NCBI GenBank assembly: GCA_015501595.1
Contig: JADNRX010000302.1
Location: 1-64,000, forward strand
DNA from: Hymenopellis radicata
Taxonomy: Eukaryota; Basidiomycota; Agaricomycetes; Agaricales; Physalacriaceae
Reading direction: 5' to 3'
Length of the DNA: 64,000 nucleotides
Part shown: positions 54,471 through 64,000 of the stretch, piece by piece
How the letters are laid out: each line of letters opens with the position of its first letter
Numbering within the stretch: position 1 is the first letter of the stretch
Position numbers and translations under genes: made by a program
The notes under the pieces: model-generated
What the model was told of the DNA's origin: nothing
The model's input: only the letters and a program-made list of their open reading frames with translations
The model's database searches: none

Positions 54471-55569
54471 CTACTCAGCGGTAATGGTCTGGCCGCCATC
54501 AATAAGCACACTCGCGCCAATCATGTAGCTGTTTCTCGGGCTGCTTAACAAGACGATCATGTCGCCAATCTCCTTCGGGTCCGCAAATCTGCAGCAGGAA
54601 GGTTCATGATTAAATCACGAAGCAAGAGCCCAATGCTCACCGATGCAACGCGTTCCCGTCCAAGATCTTCTGTGCGCCTTGCGGTGAAGCTCCAGGGAAT
54701 GCAGCGAGCCCAGGCGTCATGGTATATCCAGGGAGTACGCCGTTGACGCGGATACCGTTGATAGCGTGGTCCTGAGCTGGCAAGTATCCGTTGGTTAAGT
54801 CATTACCGAGCGGAAGTAGATTGAGACCAACCAGCGGCCTTCGTCAATCCATTAACAGCAAACTTGGTGTGGGTGTAAGCGCCGCCTTGAGGGACGGCGA
54901 TGACCGCAGCAGCGCTGCTGAGTACGATGATGCTTCCCCTCTCAGCGGGCCGCGTCTCGGAGGTGAGCGGCGTTACGAGACGATCTTGTTTTTCCTACAC
55001 GCATATTTAATTCCTCAAGAATTCGCTATACAGGACTGCTGGTGCTCACCATCATCTTGATTTGCTCCTTCACGAGGAAGAATACACCGTTGATGTTTAT
55101 CGATTGAATCTGCAGCCACTCCTCAACAGGTGTGTCTGCGAAGTTCTTCCTTTCGCGACCGAAGGACTGCAAAAATGAGAACGAGATCGAAATCGTACAT
55201 GAGAAGACTTACTCCAGCTACATTAGCGCAATAATCCACACGACCGAATTTCTGAACCGCTGTTTGTATCATGGCTTTGACACTATCCTCCTTCGTCATA
55301 TCGCACTGGACGACTAGAGCTTCAAACTGCTTGTTCGAGGCGACATCTTCAGCTTCCTTCGCCGTGGACGCTGCTGTAGTAGCATTGATGTCGGCGAGGA
55401 CAAGCCCACGGACGCCAGCTTCAGCATAAGCGAGGGCGGTAGCACGGCCCATGCCTTGGCCTATAACATAATGCTCTGCATGAGCGAGGAAATGGTATTT
55501 CAAGAAGGATTGAGTACCTGCGCCAACAACAAGGGCTACGCCTGAGAGATAGAGGTCGAATCCGGGCAT
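54471..55569 (-). CDS. Short-chain dehydrogenase/reductase (SDR), classical type
   Basis: Start ATG 55569 (MPGFDLYLSGVALVVGAG). Exon 1 ends at 55518; exon 2 is 55213-55460, and phases agree. Motifs: cofactor loop GAGQGMGRATALAYAEAG split by intron 1, acidic residue in LVLADINA favouring NAD(H), CDMTKEDSV, NVAG, catalytic Ser in IIVLSSAAAV, and Tyr-x3-Lys in YTHTKFAVNGLTKAA, then VNGVLPGYTMTPGLAA and the C-terminal FADPKEIGDMIVLLSSP and GASVLIDGGQT, stop TAG 54471. About six exons with 50-65 nt introns and no frameshift. Oxidises or reduces a small alcohol or ketone; substrate unknown. Confidence 0.88.
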
Positions 55570-56913
55570 GCTGTTGGTGTGATTGGAGGGTGGTTGGAAC
55601 AAGACTTGAGATCTAGGCATATAAATAAGTCTTGAGTTTTTGAGACTCAGTGGCGCATACCATTGGAGGAGGACGAGGGAATCACGGTACTGGTACCGAA
55701 CCTCCGTATATTGTCGTAAACGAGGTAGATCTGCGGCGTCTATCACTTCACGTACCCCGTCCTGAATAGGATTCGCGTGATTATTGTCTCCGTCAATAGG
55801 AACTGCTGAATTGAGTATTTCTAACTGTAATTCCGATTGAAATAGTGAGTGGTATTCATTCGTAAGAACGTCTTTATTCACTAACCTGTACACTAATTTG
55901 GAAAACTACGCTTGTGCAACCATTCATGACGATGAATCAAACACCGCAGTCGATAACGAGATCAAGAGGCCCTGCGTGTGTGCTGGCGGTCGTAGTCTCT
56001 ACTCCTTCTTCCGGTTCCAGGAGCGCATCCACGGCCAAGGAACAGCGGACGAGACGGCATATCACAATCGGAGGAAGGGGTAAATTACCCTGATTTACGG
56101 GGACACAATTGCTGAAGATCATGTTGAATTGCACTTGCGAGAGTGAATACAAGGAAGGTTAATCCCAATCGTTTTCGTCGATCGACACTATCTGCAACTC
56201 GTAATAAGATCCAACCTGGGCGTGAAAGTCGAAGCCAAAGTCAGGACATAAGAGAAAAACGCACCGCTGTATGCCTATGCTGTAAGTTTGGACCAGAGCA
56301 GGGCTCAGGAAATCAACGCGCCCGAAAATATCCTAAACATGGGATCGACGCATCCCATTCAATTCCGGGTAACTGCTAGGTCATGCTCTGTATGAGCGCC
56401 ATACCCTACTAGTACGTGAGTCGAGAAAACGTATAGTCATTGCTGAACGACTTAGTTGTTGGCGGGAAGGAAGGAAGGAAGACCCCTGAAAAACCCAAAA
56501 AGATTTATGGACATGGTCACGTGGTTTTGATTCCCTTTTCTTTCGCTTCACAATGAGAACGTACTTAGCGGAGTACGCCGCGACCACTTATCACATCTCT
56601 ACCGGAACTGTCGGCTTGGGCATTCAGCCGCAATGATGCAGATTAGTAGATGGCTTTCGATAAGTTTTGGACGCCTGGGTCCGCGAAAAACACACGACTC
56701 AGCCCGCTGCTACTCCTTGCTTAGTGTTCTGTCCGCCTCAACGTAAAGTAAAGTTGGATCAATTACCGCCGCAACAGGTTAGGGTGCTTAAATACGTCGC
56801 CCTTGACTGATATATGACCATCCGTCCTTCGAAACAGTGCGTGTTCCCTCTACTTCGTACTGATTACTCCCACAATCCTTCTAGTCGTCTCCCATAAACA
56901 CTACATATCCGCT
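55570..56913. other. Intergenic DNA, nothing recognised
   Basis: Contains the upstream region of the SDR gene and the promoter of the hydrolase gene. Frames are short and lack domains. Confidence 0.5.
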
Positions 56914-58512
56914 ATGGTTGCACACACTCGCGAAGTCCCCATCTCCGCACTCGAGAAGGCAGGAGTCTATGCGACGTTTGCCAGTTTGCGTAAGTCTTTC
57001 TAATTGCTGTCAAAACCGACTGAGATAACACATTTGCCTTAAGCCTCGAAGCTCGCCTACAGACTCCTGACGGCGCCAATCACTCCCCACACCAAAAACA
57101 AGACATGGCGCCGTGTCGTGTCCCATTGGGCCGTGCACTACTTGACGCATTTGAACACCACGCAAGTCTTCCTGTAAAGTGATTCGACTTACGCTTATGT
57201 TCTTCGCTATTAGGCAACTGCAGTGGGTTTTCGGAAACTCGTACGACGTGTACGTCGACTGGACCCAAAAGATTGGCGAGCAGCAGCGAATTGACGAGTT
57301 GGACTGTCCCGGAGGTGCCTTGTACTCTGGAAAGGTAATATCACGCTCTTCCTCGAGCAAGAAGAATATTTATTTCTTGACTAGGAAACGAAAGAGGGCG
57401 GTGACGTCCTCATGGGTGGAAGATTGATGTGGGTCGGCGAACGGAATCTCAAGAGAGTTAACATCTTCTTGCACGGTCCGTGTCTTTTCGTCGTTGTCGT
57501 TCATGGGAACTCATATTGAATCTGCTTCGTTTAGGTGGTGCATTCCTCGTGCATGCGCCCGCGGAAGGATATCCTTTCTGGACGTGGATGAAAAAGGAGT
57601 TGAAGGGGCGTGGCGTCGACACTGGACTCTGCGCCTTATCGTACAGTCAGTGCTATCTTCCTTCCTGCCAACACTGTTCTGATTGTAAAGTATAGCGCTC
57701 CACCCCGAAGGTCCTTACCCTCTGCCTCTCATTCAGCTTATCGCCGCTCTCAAACATCTCATCGCGCTCGGTGTTCCTCCTGAGGGCATTACTCTCGTCG
57801 GCGAGTCTGCGGGTTCAAACCTCATTCTGATGCTCTTCAGCCACATGCTCCACCCCATCGGCTCATCGACCAATCCCGTCACCGGTGAGCTCTCTGCTTC
57901 CATTAACTTGTTTACGCTACTACGGCCTAACGGAATCCCTAGGTCAAACATATGTGGTCCCAGAATTCAAGCTCCCTGCAGGTCACAAGCTTGGAGGCGT
58001 ATACCTTCTGTCGCCATGGATCTCCGTCGGCGGCACCGACCCCGGCAACAGCTTCAAGGAGAACAGCGAGAAGGACATCACCTCCGCCGCTACGCTGTTG
58101 AAATGGGGCAAGCCCATTCTGGATGCAGTGCCCAAGGAGCAGCAGGTTTACATGGAGGCCTCGCATGCGCCTGACGGATGGTTCAAGGGAACGGAGGGGC
58201 TCGTCGAGAAAGTGCTCATTAGCGTGGGCCAGTTTGAGCCACTCCGTAACTCCATCGTCGCCCTATACAACAAGCACTTCAGGGGTTCGGAGTGGGATGT
58301 TAAGGGCAAAGGTGCGTTGATTTTGAGACACTGATATGGCCGAATGCTCATGTGGCCATCTAGAATCGAGAGTCACTTATATCTACCAGCCATTCGGGAA
58401 CCACAATGACCCTTACTACGACTTTTTCTGGGGCACTGAGCCTAAGGAGTTTGGGCCGTTGACGCCCAAGGTCGCCGAGTGGATGGAGGGTGTTATGAAG
58501 GCTGTGCCTTGA
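56914..58512 (+). CDS. Alpha/beta hydrolase (fold-3 type)
   Basis: Start ATG 56914 (MVAHTREVPISALEKAG). Exons give SKLAYRLLTAPITPHTK, WRRVVSHWAVHYLTHLNTT, WVFGNSYDVYVDWTQK, GGDVLMGGRLMWVGER, the oxyanion motif HG-GAFLVHAP split by an intron, the nucleophile elbow TLVGESAGSNLILML, GVYLLSPWISVGGTDPG, VLISVGQFEPLRNSIV and a last exon TYIYQPFGNHNDPYYDF to TGA 58512. Catalytic Ser is in GESAG and a likely His in GNHND. The class includes esterases and lipases that cleave small acyl esters. Introns are numerous; the boundary near 57165-57225 is uncertain. No frame break is required otherwise. Confidence 0.82.
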
Positions 58513-59548
58513 ACGCGTTGGCCACTTTAGATGCAAATTTACGACTACTGACTTAGACGTTTGGTATTTCTTTTAATAATGGTAATTTCACACTTGCAAG
58601 AAAAATATCCTTGGATTTCATTGTCAAGAGTCGGCTGAAGAAGAAGTCTTAAGCGCAAAGGGGATATTAGCAGTCGACGGAGTCGGCTTCAGGCCGATCG
58701 CCTTTACATGTGGTCTCAAAGCGATAACAAACAACGCGCCTCTTGTTCTTAACCACCATCATAGGCTACACATTACACTCTCTGACAATGGCTTCCGGTC
58801 GCAAGCATCGCTCTTTAGCCACCGCGACGACGACTGTTATTCTCTGCTTTTAGAGGCTACGGGTTTTGCGTCCATCGAGACAATGATCTCTGCTAGCATC
58901 TCTTGAACCGGCAAAACGATTCTATCGTGCCGTCCCTTGCTAGCTCGTAGGACGATGGCACTTTGTTCAAGACATCGGGCGACATTCCGTCGAATATACT
59001 TATGCGTATGAACTCGCACTTTTCCCTTCACGGGTGCGGTACCTCTCGGATTCTAGAAGAGAAGCTTTCTGGCTATGGCGGGTGAATATAGGACCGTATA
59101 CATGTGGCGGGTAGTACGATTAACTTTCGACAGTCAACACTGTTGCGATCCAAGACACCGCCTCTTGCGCCTCTCCGAGGAATGCAATTCTTGCCCCTCC
59201 GACACGTAAGCACTCCTTATAAACTTCCATGCCGTTGCATCCGGTAATACGGGTGCAGTCACGTCGAATTCACGTATGCGTCTGAAATAATCGGAGTTGT
59301 TCAGGCCTTTTTAGAATCCCATCGAAAAATGGGGGTCGTCTGAACTCACTGCTCGGTTCCATTGTGAACTTCTGCCGTCGCTGATGCTCCTGTTGTAGAC
59401 GATGAAGCATCGGTAATGCGCACTGTATTGTTCTAGGCATTTGTACCTAGTACATCACACGGCGACTTGATATGAACTTGCACCGAATGTGCTTTGTTGG
59501 TCGTCTTGATACTAGATGCACAGAATTGATAGCACTATGTCTACATTA
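58513..59548. other. Intergenic DNA
   Basis: A 64-codon minus-strand frame at 58837-59031 (YIRRNVARCLEQSAIVLRAS) is open but matches no known family; it may be a fragment. Nothing else is supported. Confidence 0.35.
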
Positions 59549-59919
59549 GGGGATGTCAAAGCTGCTAGAAAGAGCTGCTACAGGTGCTGCTACGGTGAGT
59601 TGCTACAGTCACTGCTACGCTCTCGGGAAACGGGTCGGCAACATCGGAGCTTGAATTTCTTTGACCTCATTTCACGTCGTTCATATCTTCCCTCCATTCT
59701 TCAGCCCATAGTACAGAAAGATTGTCTGAAACGTAGCATGTACTTCAATTGAAATCGTTCTCAAACAAACAGGACACCCAAAACTTCTATGAAGGCATAC
59801 AGACAACTTCGGGTGTCCGGCATCCTATCGGCAGACGATGGCGGTGAGCAGTAGCACTTTCGTAGCAACTCACCGTAGCAGCACGTATAGCAGCTCTTTC
59901 TAGCAGCTTTGACATCCCC
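59549..59919. mobile_element. 371-bp MITE flanked by TA
   Basis: Inverted terminal repeats of 58 bp (59549-59606 and 59862-59919) begin GGGGATGTCAAAGCTGCTAG and differ at two positions. TA dinucleotides border both ends (59547-59548, 59920-59921), as for Tc1/mariner-derived MITEs. The repeats contain several GCTGCTA/TTGCTAC units. The interior includes a second inverted repeat, GGACACCC...GGGTGTCC (59771-59818). No coding capacity. It lies between genes. Confidence 0.85.
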
Positions 59920-60981
59920 TATTGTTTCCTCAGCGCCATCTTCGAGGGTTCTTGACCGTTTTCTAGTTACGGGGATCTAGCACTCTTCTAAGCATACGAG
60001 CATCCCTGCGTTCTAGAGAATTCATTCCTTTCGAATCCACCGGTAACACCTGCAGAACATTGATTCGACAATCGCTGGGATTCAAATTGTCCTTCTTCAA
60101 CCAATCACTGTCCTAAATGAAGAATACAGTGGGTTCTGATGTGCGTGTTCTTAGAGATTAATTTATCCCACATGATGAGCACTACTTATGGAAAGTTGTC
60201 CACAGCTAACATCTTGAAGTGATGGCACGGGTACTTAACTCTGTGCCGAAGGTTGATCTTCCCTCGCACGAAAGCTCCCTCAACATAGCCGGTCTGTCAA
60301 GGTCCCTAGTCAGACCATCTTCAGAGCATGCAGCACCGGCCGTCGCCTTAGACGTCGACCAAATATCATTCCGCACACGCCAAGCACATTCGACGTAGCC
60401 ATCAGCATGAAAGAGAGGAAGAAGACAACTTAGAAGCTGAGTCCTCCAGCAAGACTTCAATTATTACGCAAGGATATCACTCTTCGGTTGCCCACACCAG
60501 GTTAATCTTATTCGCTGGGTCATTTAATGATTCATTTCCGCCATGCAGTGTCGTTAATCATATGTCGATTCAACGCCAACACGGCATCTATGCGTCATAC
60601 ATCACGGTACCACGAGTTCGATCAACATCCAATCATATTCGCCATACAGTGAACAATTCCTCCACGCGCGGCGCACTCATCAGAACGTCGCGGCTCAACT
60701 TCGGCGTCGGGATGTCGTGAAGAATGAACCGCCACCTGATGCGAACGGGTCGCCTGATGCCGTTCGCCGCGCTTCCATCCCTTATCGATTGGGCCGGGTT
60801 AGAGAAGCGCATGGACCCCCCGGGGAGCGCTTCATTGAAGATGAAAACAGAGTCCTCGTGTTGTGCCTTAGCTGAGTTAGTAAGACTGTGGCGTCCGGCG
60901 TTCACGCCCTCGCCTGCGCCTCGGCTGCGTCCACCGCGTCCAATAGGTCGTCCTCCATTTCTGCCCCGGCTTCGAGCTCGT
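59920..60981. other. Intergenic DNA, nothing recognised
   Basis: No gene, repeat or RNA supported. A plus-strand frame reaching into 61.2 kb is the antisense shadow of the zinc-finger gene. Confidence 0.45.
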
Positions 60982-62125
60982 CTACGTCTTCCTCCTCCGC
61001 CTCCCGTCGGCGTCCAGCTCGAGCTCTTCCTCCTGCGGTGGTTGTATCACGCGCGGGGAGGATACAGGCTTCGGCGGAGAGGCGGATACGTGAGAGGTCG
61101 ATGCTGCGGCGGGAGGAGGGATCGGGATGTTATTCCTCGCGAGCTGGGGTACAGGGATCGAGCCTATCGTTTCGCGGCGCTCGAGGCGCTTCATTTTCTT
61201 GCGGCAACTACGCGTCTTTATTGGCATCGTGTTTGAGAAGGTAATCAGGGAACTGACCGGTCACAGACAGTGCCAGGCCCCATCGGGCCCGGACCCCACT
61301 TTTCGACGCACTTGTCCTCCTTGTAGCGACCTGGCTGACCGCAGCTGCGGCAGGTACGCTGGCCGTGCTCGTTTACCGCAGGATAAATCTTCACGTCGGG
61401 GCTCAGGGATGCACTGGCGGTAGATGGCGCATCTAAAATCAATTCAGCAAAAAGTTTGGGCAAAGAAACGGATCAGTGTACCTAATATCTGTCCACTGCT
61501 AGCGCTATTATGGCGACTCTTTTTCGCCGGGGCGCCAGTGACGACGGGGCGAACTGGAATGGCTCTCCCGCCACTTTTGATCCACTAGGGGGATACGGGT
61601 TGGCAGATGGATGTGGAGGCTGGTGCGGGTCTGCCGCCTTCAGGATCATCTCGTCGATGTCCCGGTCAGAGTCGTGCTGCGCCACATTAATAAGACACCT
61701 CAAAGGACATGGAGAGACCGCACATGTCTCGCGCGTTTCTGTCCTTCTCTCTCCACGCTGTTCCGGCGCTTGGGTACCCTCGGGGCACCCGCCTCGGACA
61801 TCATAAATCCATCTAGCTCGCGCCGCTGCCTCTCCAAAAGGCCTATCAGCGCCACTCGTCTGCCTACCTCCTCATCTCGCTGTCGTTCTGTCGCATAGAC
61901 ACGCTCTTCCGCGACGCGTACGCGTTCCATTAACTGCCTTCTCTCCCTTTCTCGTTCGCGATCCTGCTCCGTATTCGAGTTCCCCGTGGAAGCAGTAGAC
62001 GAGGTCATACTCTGATAATAATCCGCGCGCCGTTTTTCCTCGGCAAGACTAGCGCGGAGCGCCTCAATCTCCTGATAGCTATCGCTCAGGAGCTGTGCGA
62101 GCTGCGTGTTGGATGTGGTCGCCAT
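60982..62125 (-). CDS. Coiled-coil protein with C4 zinc finger
   Basis: Start ATG 62125 (MATTSNTQLAQLLSDSYQE). Exon 1 is a long charged coiled coil (EALRASLAEEKRRADYY, QLMERVRVAEERVYATERQ) and ends RARH at GTGCGG; exon 2 (from about 61674, HDSDRDIDEMILKAADP) is proline-rich and ends near 61482; exon 3 (about 61264-61437) has CRSCGQPGRYKEDKC and GPGTVCDR, joined by an intron to CRKKMKRLERR in the last exon, which ends RRRRKT at 60982. The spacing C-x2-C, about 20 residues, C-x2-C followed by a basic tail resembles GATA-type or related DNA-binding fingers. Transcription-factor role is inferred. The exon 2/3 junction contains an in-frame TAG, so one indel or unrecognised donor remains. Confidence 0.65.
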
Positions 62126-63392
62126 GTGTCCTGCGGTGCCACCGGTCGTGGGTGACGCGTAAGCAGGTGGGCGAAAACGGGAAAACGGAAACAGCGGATT
62201 TCCTCACCCGACGCTTCTTATACTTTCCGCCGTTGCCTAATGCAGAAAGTGCGCAACCGGCCCCCGGACACCACATCTTCCAGGTCTGATGGAAATCGAA
62301 TCCCGACGCAGCGTGGGCTTGGTGATATCAAGTGATTCCTCGGAGGTTATCAAAGGGCATTGTGAGCATGCGGCGCACCAAACGACAACGTAACCGGTGC
62401 AGATGGCGGCGCAACAGGCGGTCCGGTGCGTGTATTTTCGCTGTCATTTAAGGAGACATTTGAATGAGCGACTATCGTCACGGCGGATGTCGCCCTGCGA
62501 GCTGTGTTCAGTCTTCGATAACATGAAGACAAGAAGACGCTACTCCAAATTTACGTCGCACTTGAGAACATGCCGTTTTAATGAATTCGTCGGTGCTATC
62601 AACTGCCAGTTTTTATCTGTTCAGGTGGCGGATATCGATTGAGGCGCGTCCAATCATCGACCGTCCTAAATCAGTCCAGTCAAGATCCGTAGAACTCGTG
62701 CAAGTGCTGGAAGGTGCTGAAGCGAAATAAGATTACGGCGACGGGGGGACTGGAAATAACAGCGCGGACGGGAGCAGTACGCGAGGAACCCGGCCAGGTC
62801 CGAGGCGAGCGGTCTGCCGAAGGGAACCTTGCTGGCCATTTGCAAACGACGAGGCCAAATGGGTTACTGGCCAGGGTAAACATCTGTCCTGCGCGCTGCT
62901 GATGTGGCACCTTGTGCCACGACAGGATCGAGTCGAGTTCGTCGACGCTGGAGAACAGTCAGTCTTGACTCTTGATCTGACAGAAATGAGATCAGGAGTT
63001 TTTCAAAAACTTCAACGTGTTGAGAACAACATGCCTGGAGGCTTGCGATAGTGAGTCAAGCGTCTCGGCAGTGTTCTTGGAAAGTTAAAGCACCCCAGCG
63101 CAATTGAACATCTCGACTTTGACGCACGTTAGTCGTATGGGAACATTCGAAGGAGGCGTGGATGACGTACATTTCCATTCGCACCCTATTTCCAGAGATT
63201 CTGCTGCGCGTTGAAAACCGCCATTGAATTCTGCAAGCACTGCGCTAGCGGGTCGGGGCGCATTCACTGACCTCATAGGGAGGACAGTGGGCGTTTAGAT
63301 GACAGTCGTAACAGAGAGAGCGGATGCATAGGCGCTGATGTGGTCGTGAAGAAGGAAAAAAGTCACATTTGTGACTCAAGACCATTGCCAAA
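62126..63392. other. Intergenic DNA, nothing recognised
   Basis: Short frames on both strands without domain signatures; no RNA gene or repeat seen. Confidence 0.45.
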
Positions 63393-63840
63393 TTGACGCG
63401 TTCTAAACACGTGACCCTTTCTTCTTCCTCCCACAACAATGAGCTATGGTCTGGGACGCAGAATTCTTGGCCGCCTTCGGGTCAATTACTAGACGCTGTG
63501 CAGGGAGCAGCGCTTATCATTTGCGATGACTCCGGGGCCTGTCATTACATTCAGTTCCGACCACAACGCTCTGACTCTTTGAGTAACTCGCTCTGGTCTC
63601 TGATAATACGCGAAAGACTTCCTGAGGTATCAAACTGCGAGGCGCTTGGGCAGAACCTCGGCTGGTTTACCTCTGAGTCGGCGATTGTGCATGTCAATCA
63701 CTGGGCGCTAAACGATGGAACAGCGCGTATCTGCGAGGACTCTGCAGCACATCTTTTCATTCAGTTCCGACGGGACCTCTTTGACTTTCTCTGGTGTAAA
63801 AATATACGCGAATTACTTCCCCAGGTATAGAACTACGTGG
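63393..63840 (+). CDS. Hypothetical frame with an internal exon-like duplication
   Basis: An open frame contains two related halves: ICDDSGACHYIQFRPQ...LWSLIIRERLPE (63518-63625) and ICEDSAAHLFIQFRRD...FLWCKNIRELLPQ (63730-63826). In each the run ends at a GTAT donor-like site (GAG-GTATCA and CAG-GTATAG) and continues with GCGCTTGGGCAGAACCTCG or GCGCTTAGGGAGAATCTCG. This looks like a duplicated exon of a larger gene whose remainder lies to the right of the window. No family recognised. Confidence 0.35.
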
Positions 63841-64000
63841 CGCTTAGGGAGAATCTCGCGACATGAGGTTTTTGAATTCACCTACTGATCTTGGTACCAA
63901 CTAGCCTTCTTCGACAAGCTCTCTCTCGATATTCGCCGTCTCGGATCTTGGGTCTCTGATAGATATGAGAGTCATACACGTATACCAATTCGTGTCCCTA

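Noticed and set aside
60724..61236. Plus-strand 170-codon frame
   Set aside because: Antisense to the last exons of the zinc-finger gene, with Arg/Pro/Gly-rich composition only.
1..64000. CRISPR arrays, prokaryotic operons or viral genes
   Set aside because: No regularly spaced short direct repeats with unique spacers, no ribosome-binding-site-led operons and no viral hallmark genes; gene structure is eukaryotic throughout.

Overview
The window looks like nuclear DNA of an agaricomycete (mushroom-forming) basidiomycete. Genes carry many short introns of about 45-65 nt with GTNNGT donors and YAG acceptors, two nuclear tRNA genes carry 7-8 nt anticodon-loop introns, and the protein families (expanded F-box genes, IPNS-like dioxygenase, fungal kinase-like genes, MYND protein, BBC1) are typical of that group. 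No bacterial or organellar signal and no CRISPR array was seen.

The left and central part (1-46.3 kb) is dominated by one lineage-expanded F-box family, here numbered FBX1 to FBX8 in map order. Each has a basic N-terminal tail, an F-box split by intron 1, and a long C-terminal half with conserved Cys/His motifs. FBX1 (1-1372, minus, runs off the left edge), FBX2 (8933-10935, minus, element-interrupted and truncated), FBX3 (14620-17435, minus, apparently intact), FBX4 (20780-23232, minus, decayed), FBX5 (24614-27092, plus, one deletion), FBX6 (27430-29848, minus, one deletion), FBX7 (37002-39439, plus, intact) and FBX8 (43454-46264, plus, open). All eight carry the same E-box-like promoter motif 35-145 bp upstream of the start. 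Between them lie BBC1 (actin-patch protein, 2637-7117), tRNA-His, a kinase-like gene plus a decayed paralogue, a MYND protein, a coiled-coil gene pair, fragments of an uncharacterised family, and tRNA-Cys.

The right part (46.3-64 kb) is more ordinary: an F-box/leucine-rich-type gene broken by two tandem copies of an 842-bp element, a 2-oxoglutarate dioxygenase, an ankyrin-like protein, a short-chain dehydrogenase, an alpha/beta hydrolase, and a coiled-coil protein with a C4 zinc finger.

Mobile DNA is abundant and non-autonomous: a 555-bp TIR element with 9-bp target duplication inside FBX2, a 1124-bp hAT-type element with 8-bp duplication nested between the arms of an older inverted repeat, the tandem 842/843-bp elements, and a 371-bp TA-flanked MITE. 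A recurring feature is the single-base frameshift: exon lengths that are invariant among family members differ by exactly one base in several copies, and conserved single-copy genes such as BBC1 show the same. This is either widespread decay or, more economically, residual consensus indels in the assembly; the sequence alone cannot decide.
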